A DNA stretch of 5,874 bases from Ruminiclostridium sp. (GTDB lineage Bacteria > Bacillota_A > Clostridia > Oscillospirales > Ruminococcaceae). The DNA lies in the NCBI GenBank assembly GCA_017550775.1, contig JAFZOA010000754.1, forward strand, positions 1-5,874, written 5' to 3'. Of the stretch, positions 1 to 5,874 are shown one piece after another. Position 1 is the first letter of the stretch. Every line of letters begins with the position of its first letter. A model generated the notes under the pieces. The model saw only the letters and a list, made by a program, of their open reading frames with translations, was not told the origin of the DNA and made no database searches. Position numbers and translations under genes: made by a program.

Positions 1-1990
1 CGCAGACTATCTGCTCCGAGAACGGGTCGGCTTCCGACGCATTTTTCAGGAACATCAGCTCCCGTTCGCGGTCACCCCTCTCGCGGCACATCTCCGCCGC
101 CATGACCGAGGCGTTCACAAAGCACCGGTCGTAGTATTCCTTAAGTTCCTGTGAGCTGCGGCTGTCGGCCGCGCCGAGGTAACGTCCCCAGTAGCTCTCC
201 AGCACCGCCTCGTGCTTTGCGAGCCTGTTTCTGTCGCCGGTCTCCAGCGCCTCGCAGACTTCTATGATATCTCTGTCGTCCTCTGTTATCATCGACATAT
301 CGAGGGTGTAGCACTTGTTCTTGTAGATGATGACGTTCTCCAGCCCGTATGCCGCAAGCTCACGCCTGAGCCCGTATATGATGTTGTGCAGCATAGCTAC
401 CGCGTTGGCGGGGATATCCCCGCTCCAGAGCATATTCAGCAGCTCCTCGCGCTGAATGGGCTTCCCCGCTCTTTCCAGCATATAGGCGATAAGCTCGATG
501 CTCTTGCGGCTCTTGCACTGTATCTCGGTGCCGTCCACGGAGAGCCGCAGCGTACCGAAGCGGTAGATGTGGAGCCGCCCGCCGCTTTTCTCACCGCTGT
601 TTATCTCCGCAAGGATATCAAGCTCCTTGCGATGAAGGTACGGGAGCGGAACAGAGTTTGCGTTCAGATACTCGCACGCGCTCCTGACATTCTCCGCGTA
701 CAGCACGGGGTTCCTCTCATAGCGCAGCAGCCCGTTGTAAAGCTTTCTGGTGACGCTGTAACGGTTCTCCTTGCCGAAGCGGCTGTCCGCCATGTTGAAC
801 GCTGCCTCCATTTTCGCGTGATCTCCGGAGTAGTAATAATACTGCGCGAGGATCCCAAGCACCTCCGGGTCGGTCGTCCCGCGGTCCTTCCCGATGATAT
901 CGCCGCAGTAGCCTATGAGCTCGAACTCATAGTTTGCGAGGAACCGCTCACCGTATTCTTTGAGTATGCGCTCGGCGGCGGCGGCGTTCCCGCTCACATC
1001 GAACAGCTTTATCGCCTCTGCGAAGCGATTCTCCTTTATGTAGTACGAGGAGGCTCGTTCGGTGATGACGCTTTTCTTCTCCGAGGACAGCATACCCGAA
1101 AGTATGTCTCTCATCACCGCAGGGAAGCGTATCCCGCCGTTTTCGTCCCGGGACAGCACCCCCATGCTCACAAGCCGGTCTTCTCTCGCAGCGCCGTCGT
1201 TTATCCGGAACACCGCCTCTGAGAAGTGAGCGTCCGGCGCGTCGATAAATGCCGACATTTCAAGATACTCCGCAAGGTCGGGACCTGTCTCCGGTAGGAT
1301 ATTACATTCGATGTACCGCCGGAGAAGCGTGCGTTCCGCGCACCCGGCAATATCCTCGTCGGAGTCTGCGGCTTTAGCTGTCTCCGCGACTCCGACGCAC
1401 CAGCCGTTCGTGTAGGAATACAGCGTGTTGAGGTATTTGTCCGTGCAGGACTTCCCGAGTAGCTTTAAGAATTCCTCCGTCTCCGCACGGGTAAAGCTCA
1501 TCTCCCCGATGCCGTAAAGCGCGGCTTCCCCGTTCATAAGGAACTCCAGCGTGTACCCCGGTATCCCGCGCGACGCGAGCAGCACCCGGATCTTCCCTTC
1601 CGCCGCCGCCCGGCATAGAAGCGCAAGAAGCGCCGATGCTGCCTTGTTACTCACAGCATCGGCGTTGTCAACAAGAACAAGCCCGTTCTCACGAGCCGAA
1701 ACTTCCTCTATGAAGCGGCATACGGTCTCATACCCCGTACCGCCCGCTATGCCGGGAACGCTGTCTTCGAGCACCCTCGCTATGCGCTCCGGCGAATTAT
1801 CATACGGCGCGAGCGAGATAAGAACGCTTCCCCTTACCTCGGCAGCGAGCTGCGCAAGATACGCGGTCTTGCCGTACCCGGCGCAGCAGGCTATTATCCC
1901 GAGCCGCGCGGACATTTCCGCCCGTTCCCTGCGGACAAGGCGCTTACCCGGCACGCGGCCGGTCGTTTCCATATTACAGTCCATGATCAT
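1..1990 (-). CDS. MalT-like STAND ATPase fused to SARP/BTAD transcriptional activator (C-terminus cut by window edge)
   Basis: This is a large regulator, 663 codons visible and open at position 1. Residues 34-42 (ACCAGYGKT) form a MalT-type P-loop with K41 and T42. A Walker B-like strand follows at 103-108 (GLVLVD, D108). Residues from about 115 to 300 look like the rest of the NTPase core (including ASRG after a hydrophobic strand) and 300-470 is helical and repeat-like. Residues 473-565 form an OmpR/SARP-type winged helix (FGTLRLSVDG start; REELLNMLW; a YKNKCYTLD wing). From about 567 a BTAD helical domain begins and is truncated. Proteins of this class are NTP-dependent transcription activators. 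ATG 1990 is 10 bp after the upstream stop; ATG 1984 and 1972 are in-frame alternatives. None has a strong Shine-Dalgarno, so translational coupling is likely. Its position in the operon suggests it regulates this cluster, which is inference. The family call is firm; the target and inducer are unknown. Confidence 0.9.
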   Translation of the reverse strand, partial: MIMDCNMETTGRVPGKRLVRRERAEMSARLGIIACCAGYGKTAYLAQLAAEVRGSVLISLAPYDNSPERIARVLEDSVPGIAGGTGYETVCRFIEEVSARENGLVLVDNADAVSNKAASALLALLCRAAAEGKIRVLLASRGIPGYTLEFLMNGEAALYGIGEMSFTRAETEEFLKLLGKSCTDKYLNTLYSYTNGWCVGVAETAKAADSDEDIAGCAERTLLRRYIECNILPETGPDLAEYLEMSAFIDAPDAHFSEAVFRINDGAAREDRLVSMGVLSRDENGGIRFPAVMRDILSGMLSSEKKSVITERASSYYIKENRFAEAIKLFDVSGNAAAAERILKEYGERFLANYEFELIGYCGDIIGKDRGTTDPEVLGILAQYYYYSGDHAKMEAAFNMADSRFGKENRYSVTRKLYNGLLRYERNPVLYAENVRSACEYLNANSVPLPYLHRKELDILAEINSGEKSGGRLHIYRFGTLRLSVDGTEIQCKSRKSIELIAYMLERAGKPIQREELLNMLWSGDIPANAVAMLHNIIYGLRRELAAYGLENVIIYKNKCYTLDMSMITEDDRDIIEVCEALETGDRNRLAKHEAVLESYWGRYLGAADSRSSQELKEYYDRCFVNASVMAAEMCRERGDRERELMFLKNASEADPFSEQIVC

Positions 1991-2000
1991 ATCAATTTTA

Positions 2001-3629
2001 TTATCCGAAATACCTGAATCCGAGCACCGCGGTATCCATTGACACCGGCGTATCGTTCCTGAACTTCTCAAGCTCGGCTTCGAGCTCCGAGATCGTCTCG
2101 TCCAGCGCGTAGACGTTTCCGGATATCCTGTTCACCGAGTCACGAAGCCGCTCCATGGTGTATTTCGAGCCGGAGGGGTCGCACATTTCGGAGATGCCGA
2201 AGGACGTGAACAGGAGCGTGCTTCCCTGATACAGCGAGAGCGTACTCTGCTCAAACGAAAGTCCGCGCATCTGACCGAGGCTGAACGGAAGTTTTGCCTT
2301 GTCGAATCGGAAATCCTCACCCGGCTTCTTTATGAGTATGGGTGGCATACCCGCGTTGACGTATCTCATAACGCCGGTTTTCAGGTCGATATCCGCGATG
2401 ACGGCACCGATAGTGAGACCCCTGTCCTTCTTCTCCTTGCTGCAAAGCTGATTGTTGGTCTCGGCGGCTATCTTCCCGGGACCGAAGCCCATTTTCGCAA
2501 AGCTCTTGATGTATGAGATCGCAAGGACGGTAAAGATCATCGCCGCGAGGCCTTCGCCCAGAGACTCCCCGAGCACCACCAAGAGATGGTTGGTGTCCGT
2601 GAAGAAGTAGTTGCAGAAGCTGCACCTGTTGTAGAGCGTGTGACCGAGGCTCGCGCACAGGTCAAAATCGGTGCGTTCCGGGAATGCGGGGTAGTTGATC
2701 TCACTCGAAACAACGCTTCTTATCTGGCTCGCGACATCTAAGTCCACGCGCCGCCTCTCCGCCACGGTGGTTTGGACTTCAAGGTGATCGGTGTAGTCTA
2801 TGATGCGCTTGGCAAGGGCGTTGAAGTCATCCGCCATCTGCTCGATCTCATCGTTGGTATGTATTTCCGTGATCGGCTCATAGACCAGAACTCCCTCGTC
2901 GGACACAAACCTGTTCATGTGAACCGAAAGAGCCTTGAGCGGTCTGATGACACCTGATCTCAGATAGAGGATAAGGAAAACGGCAAAGGCAATGATACCC
3001 ATATCGGCTATGCTCGCGATATAGATCGACTCCATAATGATTCGTTCTATCACCCGCGCTATCTCTATCTCCACGCCCGCCACTGCTGCGACTCTCCCGT
3101 CGCTGTACTTGATAGGCGAGAAAACGGCAAGTATCATCTTTCCGCCGTCGTTCTCGATCTTATCGTGCGTCACGGTCTCCCGTGTCTCAAACACCTTAAG
3201 GATCGTTTCGTAAGCTTTGCTCTTGCCGAAATGATACCCGAATTCGTATTCATTGGATTGCTCGTTCGGAGTATCGACTATTATCGTCATATCGTTCAGA
3301 ATGTTGCCGTTCTTGTCACGCGTGGGATAGTAAACGTACAGATCCTCCACGCTGTCAAATATCTCGCGTGTGTGAAGACATTCTTCATGTATCGCATCAT
3401 AGTAGTCGTCCGTTCCTTCTATTATCCATTCGTCTATACGATCTCCGCTTCCCACAAGCTCGGAGACATACTCGCCGTACTGTTCCGCAAGCTTATTATA
3501 GGTATCGAAAGCGCGCGTGGCACTCGTCAGCAGCGCGGTGACCGCTACGACAAGGCTCATGACGACCATCATGATAACGAATGATATGACAAGCCTGAAA
3601 TAAAGCTTCCCGTTTTTTCTGATACTCAA
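2001..3629 (-). CDS. Membrane sensor: Cache-like outer domain, HAMP, and degenerate SpoIIE/RsbU-type phosphatase domain
   Basis: The protein is 542 residues from TTG 3629. A transmembrane helix spans about 12-34, an outer domain about 35-198 ending in a Cache-like pattern (AVFSPIKYSDGRVAAVAGVE), a second helix about 200-223, HAMP about 224-277, a short linker helix, then a PP2C/SpoIIE-type domain about 297-542. The fold is recognisable from YVNAGMPPILI (423-433), the LLFTSFGISE stretch and the final strand. The metal-site aspartates are mostly gone: the GGDFYD motif reads RCSFCN (S337, N340), GDVSGKG reads GESLGEG (E355), TDG reads SFG (F477) and the final DD reads MD (M531, D532). RsbU/SpoIIE relatives dephosphorylate anti-sigma-factor antagonists; this one is probably inactive and signals by binding. 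It follows the cyclase-like gene by 33 bp and precedes the SARP regulator by 10 bp. Architecture is well supported; inactivity rests on manual alignment. Confidence 0.9.
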   Translation of the reverse strand: MSIRKNGKLYFRLVISFVIMMVVMSLVVAVTALLTSATRAFDTYNKLAEQYGEYVSELVGSGDRIDEWIIEGTDDYYDAIHEECLHTREIFDSVEDLYVYYPTRDKNGNILNDMTIIVDTPNEQSNEYEFGYHFGKSKAYETILKVFETRETVTHDKIENDGGKMILAVFSPIKYSDGRVAAVAGVEIEIARVIERIIMESIYIASIADMGIIAFAVFLILYLRSGVIRPLKALSVHMNRFVSDEGVLVYEPITEIHTNDEIEQMADDFNALAKRIIDYTDHLEVQTTVAERRRVDLDVASQIRSVVSSEINYPAFPERTDFDLCASLGHTLYNRCSFCNYFFTDTNHLLVVLGESLGEGLAAMIFTVLAISYIKSFAKMGFGPGKIAAETNNQLCSKEKKDRGLTIGAVIADIDLKTGVMRYVNAGMPPILIKKPGEDFRFDKAKLPFSLGQMRGLSFEQSTLSLYQGSTLLFTSFGISEMCDPSGSKYTMERLRDSVNRISGNVYALDETISELEAELEKFRNDTPVSMDTAVLGFRYFG

Positions 3630-3637
3630 TAAAAACA

Positions 3638-3641
3638 CCTC
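3638..3641 (-). promoter_or_regulatory. Ribosome binding site that favours a TTG start at 3629
   Basis: On the minus strand GAGG lies 8 bases before TTG 3629, ideal spacing. The longer reading frame would start at GTG 3638, but that codon overlaps this site and has only a GGAG about 12 bases further up. The TTG start gives MSIRKNGKLYFRL, a normal short cytoplasmic lead into the first membrane helix. Confidence 0.6.
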
Positions 3642-3662
3642 ACAAGGAGACTCCGGAGTTTA

Positions 3663-4469
3663 TCAGTCGATCTCCAGATACTGTTTTTCGTTCTCGTCGG
3701 ATGCTTTCGCAATACAGCTGTCGCATCTGAACACATACTGTTTTGCGGCGGCATCGTTCCTGTCGAATTTCAGCAGCTCGATAAAGTACGAGCGCGCTTC
3801 AAGATAGCTTCCTTTAAGAAACAGATCCACACCGTTCTCAAAGAACAGCCTGCTTCTCATCTTGCTGTATTTCGTATCGGCAATATCGCCGTCGTACACG
3901 TCGTAAATATCCTCCGACCTGTCGGTTGCCGTGTGGAATATCTTCCCGAGTCTGCGGCTGTTGTACCGCTTGTAGAAGTCCGTAAGACGCGAGGTGACAT
4001 TGCTTGTTATCAGTATGCGTGAATTATACTTCGGCGCGGTAACGCTCAGGAATGTCGCGGTGTCCATTGTCTCCGACAGCACCAGCGGCATACTGAATCC
4101 GTCGAAGCCGACAACGCCTGTACAGACGGGGCCGTAGTCTATGCCGATGCTCACACCGCTGAACAAAGACTTTCTTTCCTCGCGCTCGGCTTCCTGACAA
4201 ATGGTGATCGCGCAGGTAAGAGCGTCGTCACAGTTTTTCCCGAACATTGCCGTTATACCCGACCGCGTTACCGAGATAAGCTTTCCGTTATGGTTGCCGA
4301 GCGTATTTCCGATGTCCTCCGTCTGCATATTTATCAGGGATATAAGTCCAAGATCCTTGTTTATCATGATCTTGTCTCTGAAATAAACGGTCGAGATGTT
4401 CATCACCACCGCTTCCTTTATCTCGGATATTCCCGGATCAATGGTCTTGCCGAGGCTCTTCTTATCCAT
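3663..4469 (-). CDS. Degenerate class III nucleotidyl cyclase-like protein with C-terminal TPR
   Basis: This is a soluble protein of 268 residues with no signal peptide or membrane segment. Residues about 18-195 follow the adenylate/guanylate cyclase fold: an opening strand (VVMNIS), GITAMFG (71-77), a helix with DDALTCAITIC, then SIGIDYGPVCTGVVG (107-121) matching the usual IGIhxGxvvxGxvG, and a late ILIT strand. The catalytic set is missing. By alignment the first metal Asp is N24, the second is S70, the base-specifying Lys is S66 and the base-specifying Asp is E133. The transition-state Asn and Arg are D136 and F140. Residues about 207-255 look like one TPR (FFENGVDLFLKGSYLEARSYF), an arrangement common at cyclase C-termini. 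It probably binds a partner rather than making cAMP or cGMP. ATG 4469 is preceded by AAAGGA at about 10 bases and begins 23 bp after the PAAR-like gene. Fold call good; role unknown. Confidence 0.85.
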   Translation of the reverse strand: MDKKSLGKTIDPGISEIKEAVVMNISTVYFRDKIMINKDLGLISLINMQTEDIGNTLGNHNGKLISVTRSGITAMFGKNCDDALTCAITICQEAEREERKSLFSGVSIGIDYGPVCTGVVGFDGFSMPLVLSETMDTATFLSVTAPKYNSRILITSNVTSRLTDFYKRYNSRRLGKIFHTATDRSEDIYDVYDGDIADTKYSKMRSRLFFENGVDLFLKGSYLEARSYFIELLKFDRNDAAAKQYVFRCDSCIAKASDENEKQYLEID

Positions 4470-4492
4470 TTGCAGTATTTCCTTTCATAGCG

Positions 4493-4879
4493 TCACGGTA
4501 CCATGATATTGGTGGTGCCGGGATTTGTGATCTGTATTACCCCGCCCCAGTTGCACATAAGCTTGCTCGTATTGTTCAGAGCCGGCTGACCCCCGATAAG
4601 TACGGTCGGGCTGCCGGGAGCCCACGGTGCGGTCGTCACCGGTATGCACGGCATCGGTGTGAGCACCCCGAGCGCCGCCGCGGTAGCCGATGCCACCGTC
4701 GGATTTGCGGGACACGAGCACATACCGAACGGCATAATGTTCGCAAGCGGCTTGTTGTCCATTATATTCGCAAGCGGCATCGTCGTCACCGTCTTGTTCT
4801 GCGGAAGAACGTTAAGCGCCGACGGTGCCATTCCGAACGAGCAGAAAAGCATCGCACCTCCGCATACCGCCATTCCCAT
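4493..4879 (-). CDS. PAAR-like spike-tip protein (DUF4280 family)
   Basis: The product is 128 residues, a normal length for this family. Hallmarks are PFGMCSCPANP (50-60), an Ala/Thr-rich helix (ATAAALGVLTPMPCIP), then the W-PGSPTVLIGGQPAL core (86-101) and SKLMCNWGGVIQI (105-117). DUF4280 proteins are PAAR-like and are expected to cap the VgrG-type spike of contractile injection systems, sometimes carrying effectors. Six cysteines (6, 13, 54, 56, 78, 109) could bind a metal or form bonds at the tip, which is inference. The motif PLANIM occurs twice, at 35-40 and 44-49. ATG 4879 is favoured over the in-frame ATG 4873 because AAAGGGG (4888-4894) sits 8 bases before it. It lies 38 bp after the all-beta gene and 23 bp before the cyclase-like gene. 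I am confident in the family and less so in the exact attachment partner. Confidence 0.92.
   Translation of the reverse strand: MGMAVCGGAMLFCSFGMAPSALNVLPQNKTVTTMPLANIMDNKPLANIMPFGMCSCPANPTVASATAAALGVLTPMPCIPVTTAPWAPGSPTVLIGGQPALNNTSKLMCNWGGVIQITNPGTTNIMVP
4740..4778 (-). repeat. Two direct copies of a 12-base repeat inside the PAAR-like gene
   Basis: On the plus strand TTCGCAAGCGGC occurs at 4740-4751 and again at 4767-4778. The 27-base period is exactly nine codons, so it encodes the duplicated PLANIM of the protein. It probably reflects the repeating strand-turn of a PAAR-like fold or a small internal duplication, not a mobile or regulatory repeat. Confidence 0.7.
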
Positions 4880-4917
4880 ATCCTAATCCCCTTTCAGTGT
4901 ATCTGTCTTTCTGCCGG

Positions 4918-5679
4918 TCATGTAAGATCCGCCTTCACGCAGCCCGTCCCGGATATGTCTATCGTCCTGCGCAAAGGCTTTCCCGACCCCTGCGCCTCGC
5001 ATACGAGCTCCCTGCCGGCACCGCTTCTGAGCAGTATCATGAACCTGCCGCCCGCGTCCGCCGTGCATTCCGATACCGGAGCGACCACCGTTCCGATCTT
5101 CGGATAGCTCCCGCGGAGCTTCTCCGTGAGCCGGTATTCCGAGCGCTCACTGTTCTCGCCGGACTTTATCCGTATGTATTCTCCCTTGTCGTCCGGCGAT
5201 ATTATCTTAAGGAGCTTGCCCTCGATGTTCGCGTTATCCCCGTGGTATATCCCCACAATGTCGCTTCCTTTTTTCACATCGTAAAGCAGCTTGTACGCCG
5301 AAGTTTTATCCGCCGGGTATGTCCGTATCACCGCGCCGGGCTCCGCATTCCCCTCGATGCACAGGGTGTCGGAGGACACGGGGTACTGTCTGTTCGGAAC
5401 GAGCCGGACGGTAAGGCTTTCGGTCCTGCCGTCACTCACCGTGCATTTCACCTCGGTGCGCGAATAGATGCCGCCCTCGGCGATAAGGACATATTCGCCC
5501 TCCGGAAGATCCACGAAGATGTGTCTTCCGTCCGGCTTTCTGACCGGAGGCTTCTGTCCCTCTATCCATACTCTCGCGTTGCTTCCCGTCACCGGCGCTC
5601 CCGTAAGGTCGTCCGTGAGCAGGACGGCTATGGAAAAGCGCGTCACCATACGGCGGGACGGAGAACCGAACCACTCCAT
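4918..5679 (-). CDS. Unrecognised all-beta protein with N-terminal carboxypeptidase-regulatory-like/Ig-like domain
   Basis: I do not recognise a named family for the 253-residue product. Residues about 11-95 resemble a carboxypeptidase-regulatory-like beta sandwich: LTDDLTGAPV, then VRKPDGRHIFVDLPEGEYVL and SRTEVKCTVSDG, the usual order of turn, DG, F-x-D-L-P-x-G-x-Y. Residues about 104-253 are also strand-rich, with an Ig-like IEGNAEPGAVI and KIGTVVAPVSECTADAGGRF pattern, and no catalytic motif stands out. There is no signal peptide or membrane helix, consistent with a cytoplasmically assembled particle part. It sits between the DUF4255-like and PAAR-like genes, so a structural, baseplate-associated or cargo-binding role is plausible; that is inference from position. 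ATG 5679 is chosen over the longer GTG 5688 because AGGAAG (5688-5693) lies 8 bases before the ATG and directly abuts the GTG. Confidence 0.8.
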   Translation of the reverse strand: MEWFGSPSRRMVTRFSIAVLLTDDLTGAPVTGSNARVWIEGQKPPVRKPDGRHIFVDLPEGEYVLIAEGGIYSRTEVKCTVSDGRTESLTVRLVPNRQYPVSSDTLCIEGNAEPGAVIRTYPADKTSAYKLLYDVKKGSDIVGIYHGDNANIEGKLLKIISPDDKGEYIRIKSGENSERSEYRLTEKLRGSYPKIGTVVAPVSECTADAGGRFMILLRSGAGRELVCEAQGSGKPLRRTIDISGTGCVKADLT

Positions 5680-5684
5680 AGCGC

Positions 5685-5874
5685 TCACTTCCTTTCGCCG
5701 CTGTTAAGGTCGCTCATCTGACCGAATGTGAACTCGGTCTCGGTCACTCTCGTTATCTTCTTTATGCGCTCGGACTCGATCTCGGCGGGGTAGACCTTGT
5801 AGAATACCGACAGCTTATACGGCTGGTCGGAGGCGTTCCATATCCGGTGCTTATCCTCAATGTCGAGGTCGAGC
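5685..5874 (-). CDS. DUF4255/Pvc16-like contractile injection system terminator protein (C-terminal fragment)
   Basis: Only the last 62 codons are inside the window; the gene enters from beyond position 5874. The visible part reads LDLDIEDKHRIWN, then QPYKLSVFYKVYPAEIES, then KKITRVTETEF, and ends with a short polar tail. The pattern of an IWN turn, PYKLS-FYKV-P-EIES strand and TRVT strand matches my knowledge of DUF4255 (Pvc16/Afp16-like) C-termini. Members are described as cap or tail-terminator proteins that stop tube and sheath growth in extracellular contractile injection systems. Its stop codon is only 5 bp before the next gene's start, so the two are probably translationally coupled. 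This is the main anchor, with the PAAR-like gene, for calling the locus an injection system. The call rests on a short fragment from memory, without a profile search. Confidence 0.75.
   Translation of the reverse strand, partial: LDLDIEDKHRIWNASDQPYKLSVFYKVYPAEIESERIKKITRVTETEFTFGQMSDLNSGERK

Noticed and set aside
212..1222. 336-codon open frame on the plus strand
   Set aside because: It lies wholly antisense to the STAND-SARP gene, whose frame gives clear P-loop, winged-helix and BTAD motifs. The plus-strand product has no recognisable motif and is a by-product of GC-rich codons.
1991..2000. Possible terminator or promoter in the AT-rich gap before the regulator
   Set aside because: The gap is 10 bp with no stem. 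It is better read as translational coupling within one transcript.
1551..2042. 163-codon plus-strand frame spanning the junction of the last two genes
   Set aside because: It is antisense to the P-loop region, has a Ser/Ala/Arg-rich composition typical of a shadow, and lacks a convincing ribosome binding site context.
3165..3584. 139-codon plus-strand frame opposite the receptor's outer domain
   Set aside because: The minus frame there encodes the Cache-like domain and a membrane helix; the His/Asp-rich end of the plus frame is just the complement of the Met/Val-rich helix.
3650..3659. Perfect 10-base palindrome ACTCCGGAGT between the cyclase-like and receptor genes
   Set aside because: A stem with no loop cannot form a hairpin, there is no following T-run for a terminator, and a single short palindrome is weak evidence for an operator. 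Nearby pairing that could hide the receptor's ribosome site is only 3 bp.
4825..5721. 298-codon open frame on the plus strand
   Set aside because: It is antisense to the all-beta gene and runs across its start and the DUF4255-like stop. The product is Arg/His/Tyr-rich with no domain pattern, as expected of a shadow frame.

Overview
The window looks like the regulatory tail end of a contractile injection system operon from a gut-type Clostridia bacterium (Ruminococcus/Oscillospiraceae-like). The taxonomic guess is inference: it rests on moderate-to-high GC with many ATA and AAG codons, purine-rich Shine-Dalgarno sites, and family members that resemble Firmicutes versions. All six genes I can support lie on the minus strand. 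They are packed with gaps of 5 to about 38 bp (10 bp between the last two), so they read as one polycistronic unit transcribed from high to low coordinates.

In order of transcription: (1) 5874-5685, the last 62 codons of a DUF4255/Pvc16-like protein, the family of the sheath-terminator or cap protein of extracellular contractile injection systems (eCIS). (2) 5679-4918, an unrecognised 253-residue protein that looks all-beta and starts with a carboxypeptidase-regulatory-like/Ig-like fold. (3) 4879-4493, a DUF4280 PAAR-like protein, the probable tip of the spike. (4) 4469-3663, a class III nucleotidyl cyclase-like domain with a TPR tail, in which every catalytic position I can align is replaced. 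(5) 3629-2001, a two-pass membrane sensor (Cache-like outer domain, HAMP) with a SpoIIE/RsbU-type phosphatase-fold domain that has lost nearly all metal-binding aspartates. (6) 1990 to beyond position 1, a MalT-like STAND ATPase fused to a C-terminal SARP-type winged helix and BTAD domain, cut off by the window edge.

The first three genes are structural parts of the injection machine or are closely linked to it. The last three look like a signalling module: an outside-facing sensor with a dead phosphatase domain, a soluble dead cyclase with a TPR, and a large NTP-dependent transcription activator. The working idea, which is inference, is that the two pseudoenzymes pass a signal by binding rather than catalysis and that the STAND-SARP protein controls expression of the injection system. 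No sheath, tube, baseplate, AAA+ ATPase or cargo gene is inside the window; these would be expected beyond either edge.

I saw no RNA genes, CRISPR arrays, insertion sequences, clear promoters or intrinsic terminators. No gene-free stretch exceeds about 40 bp.
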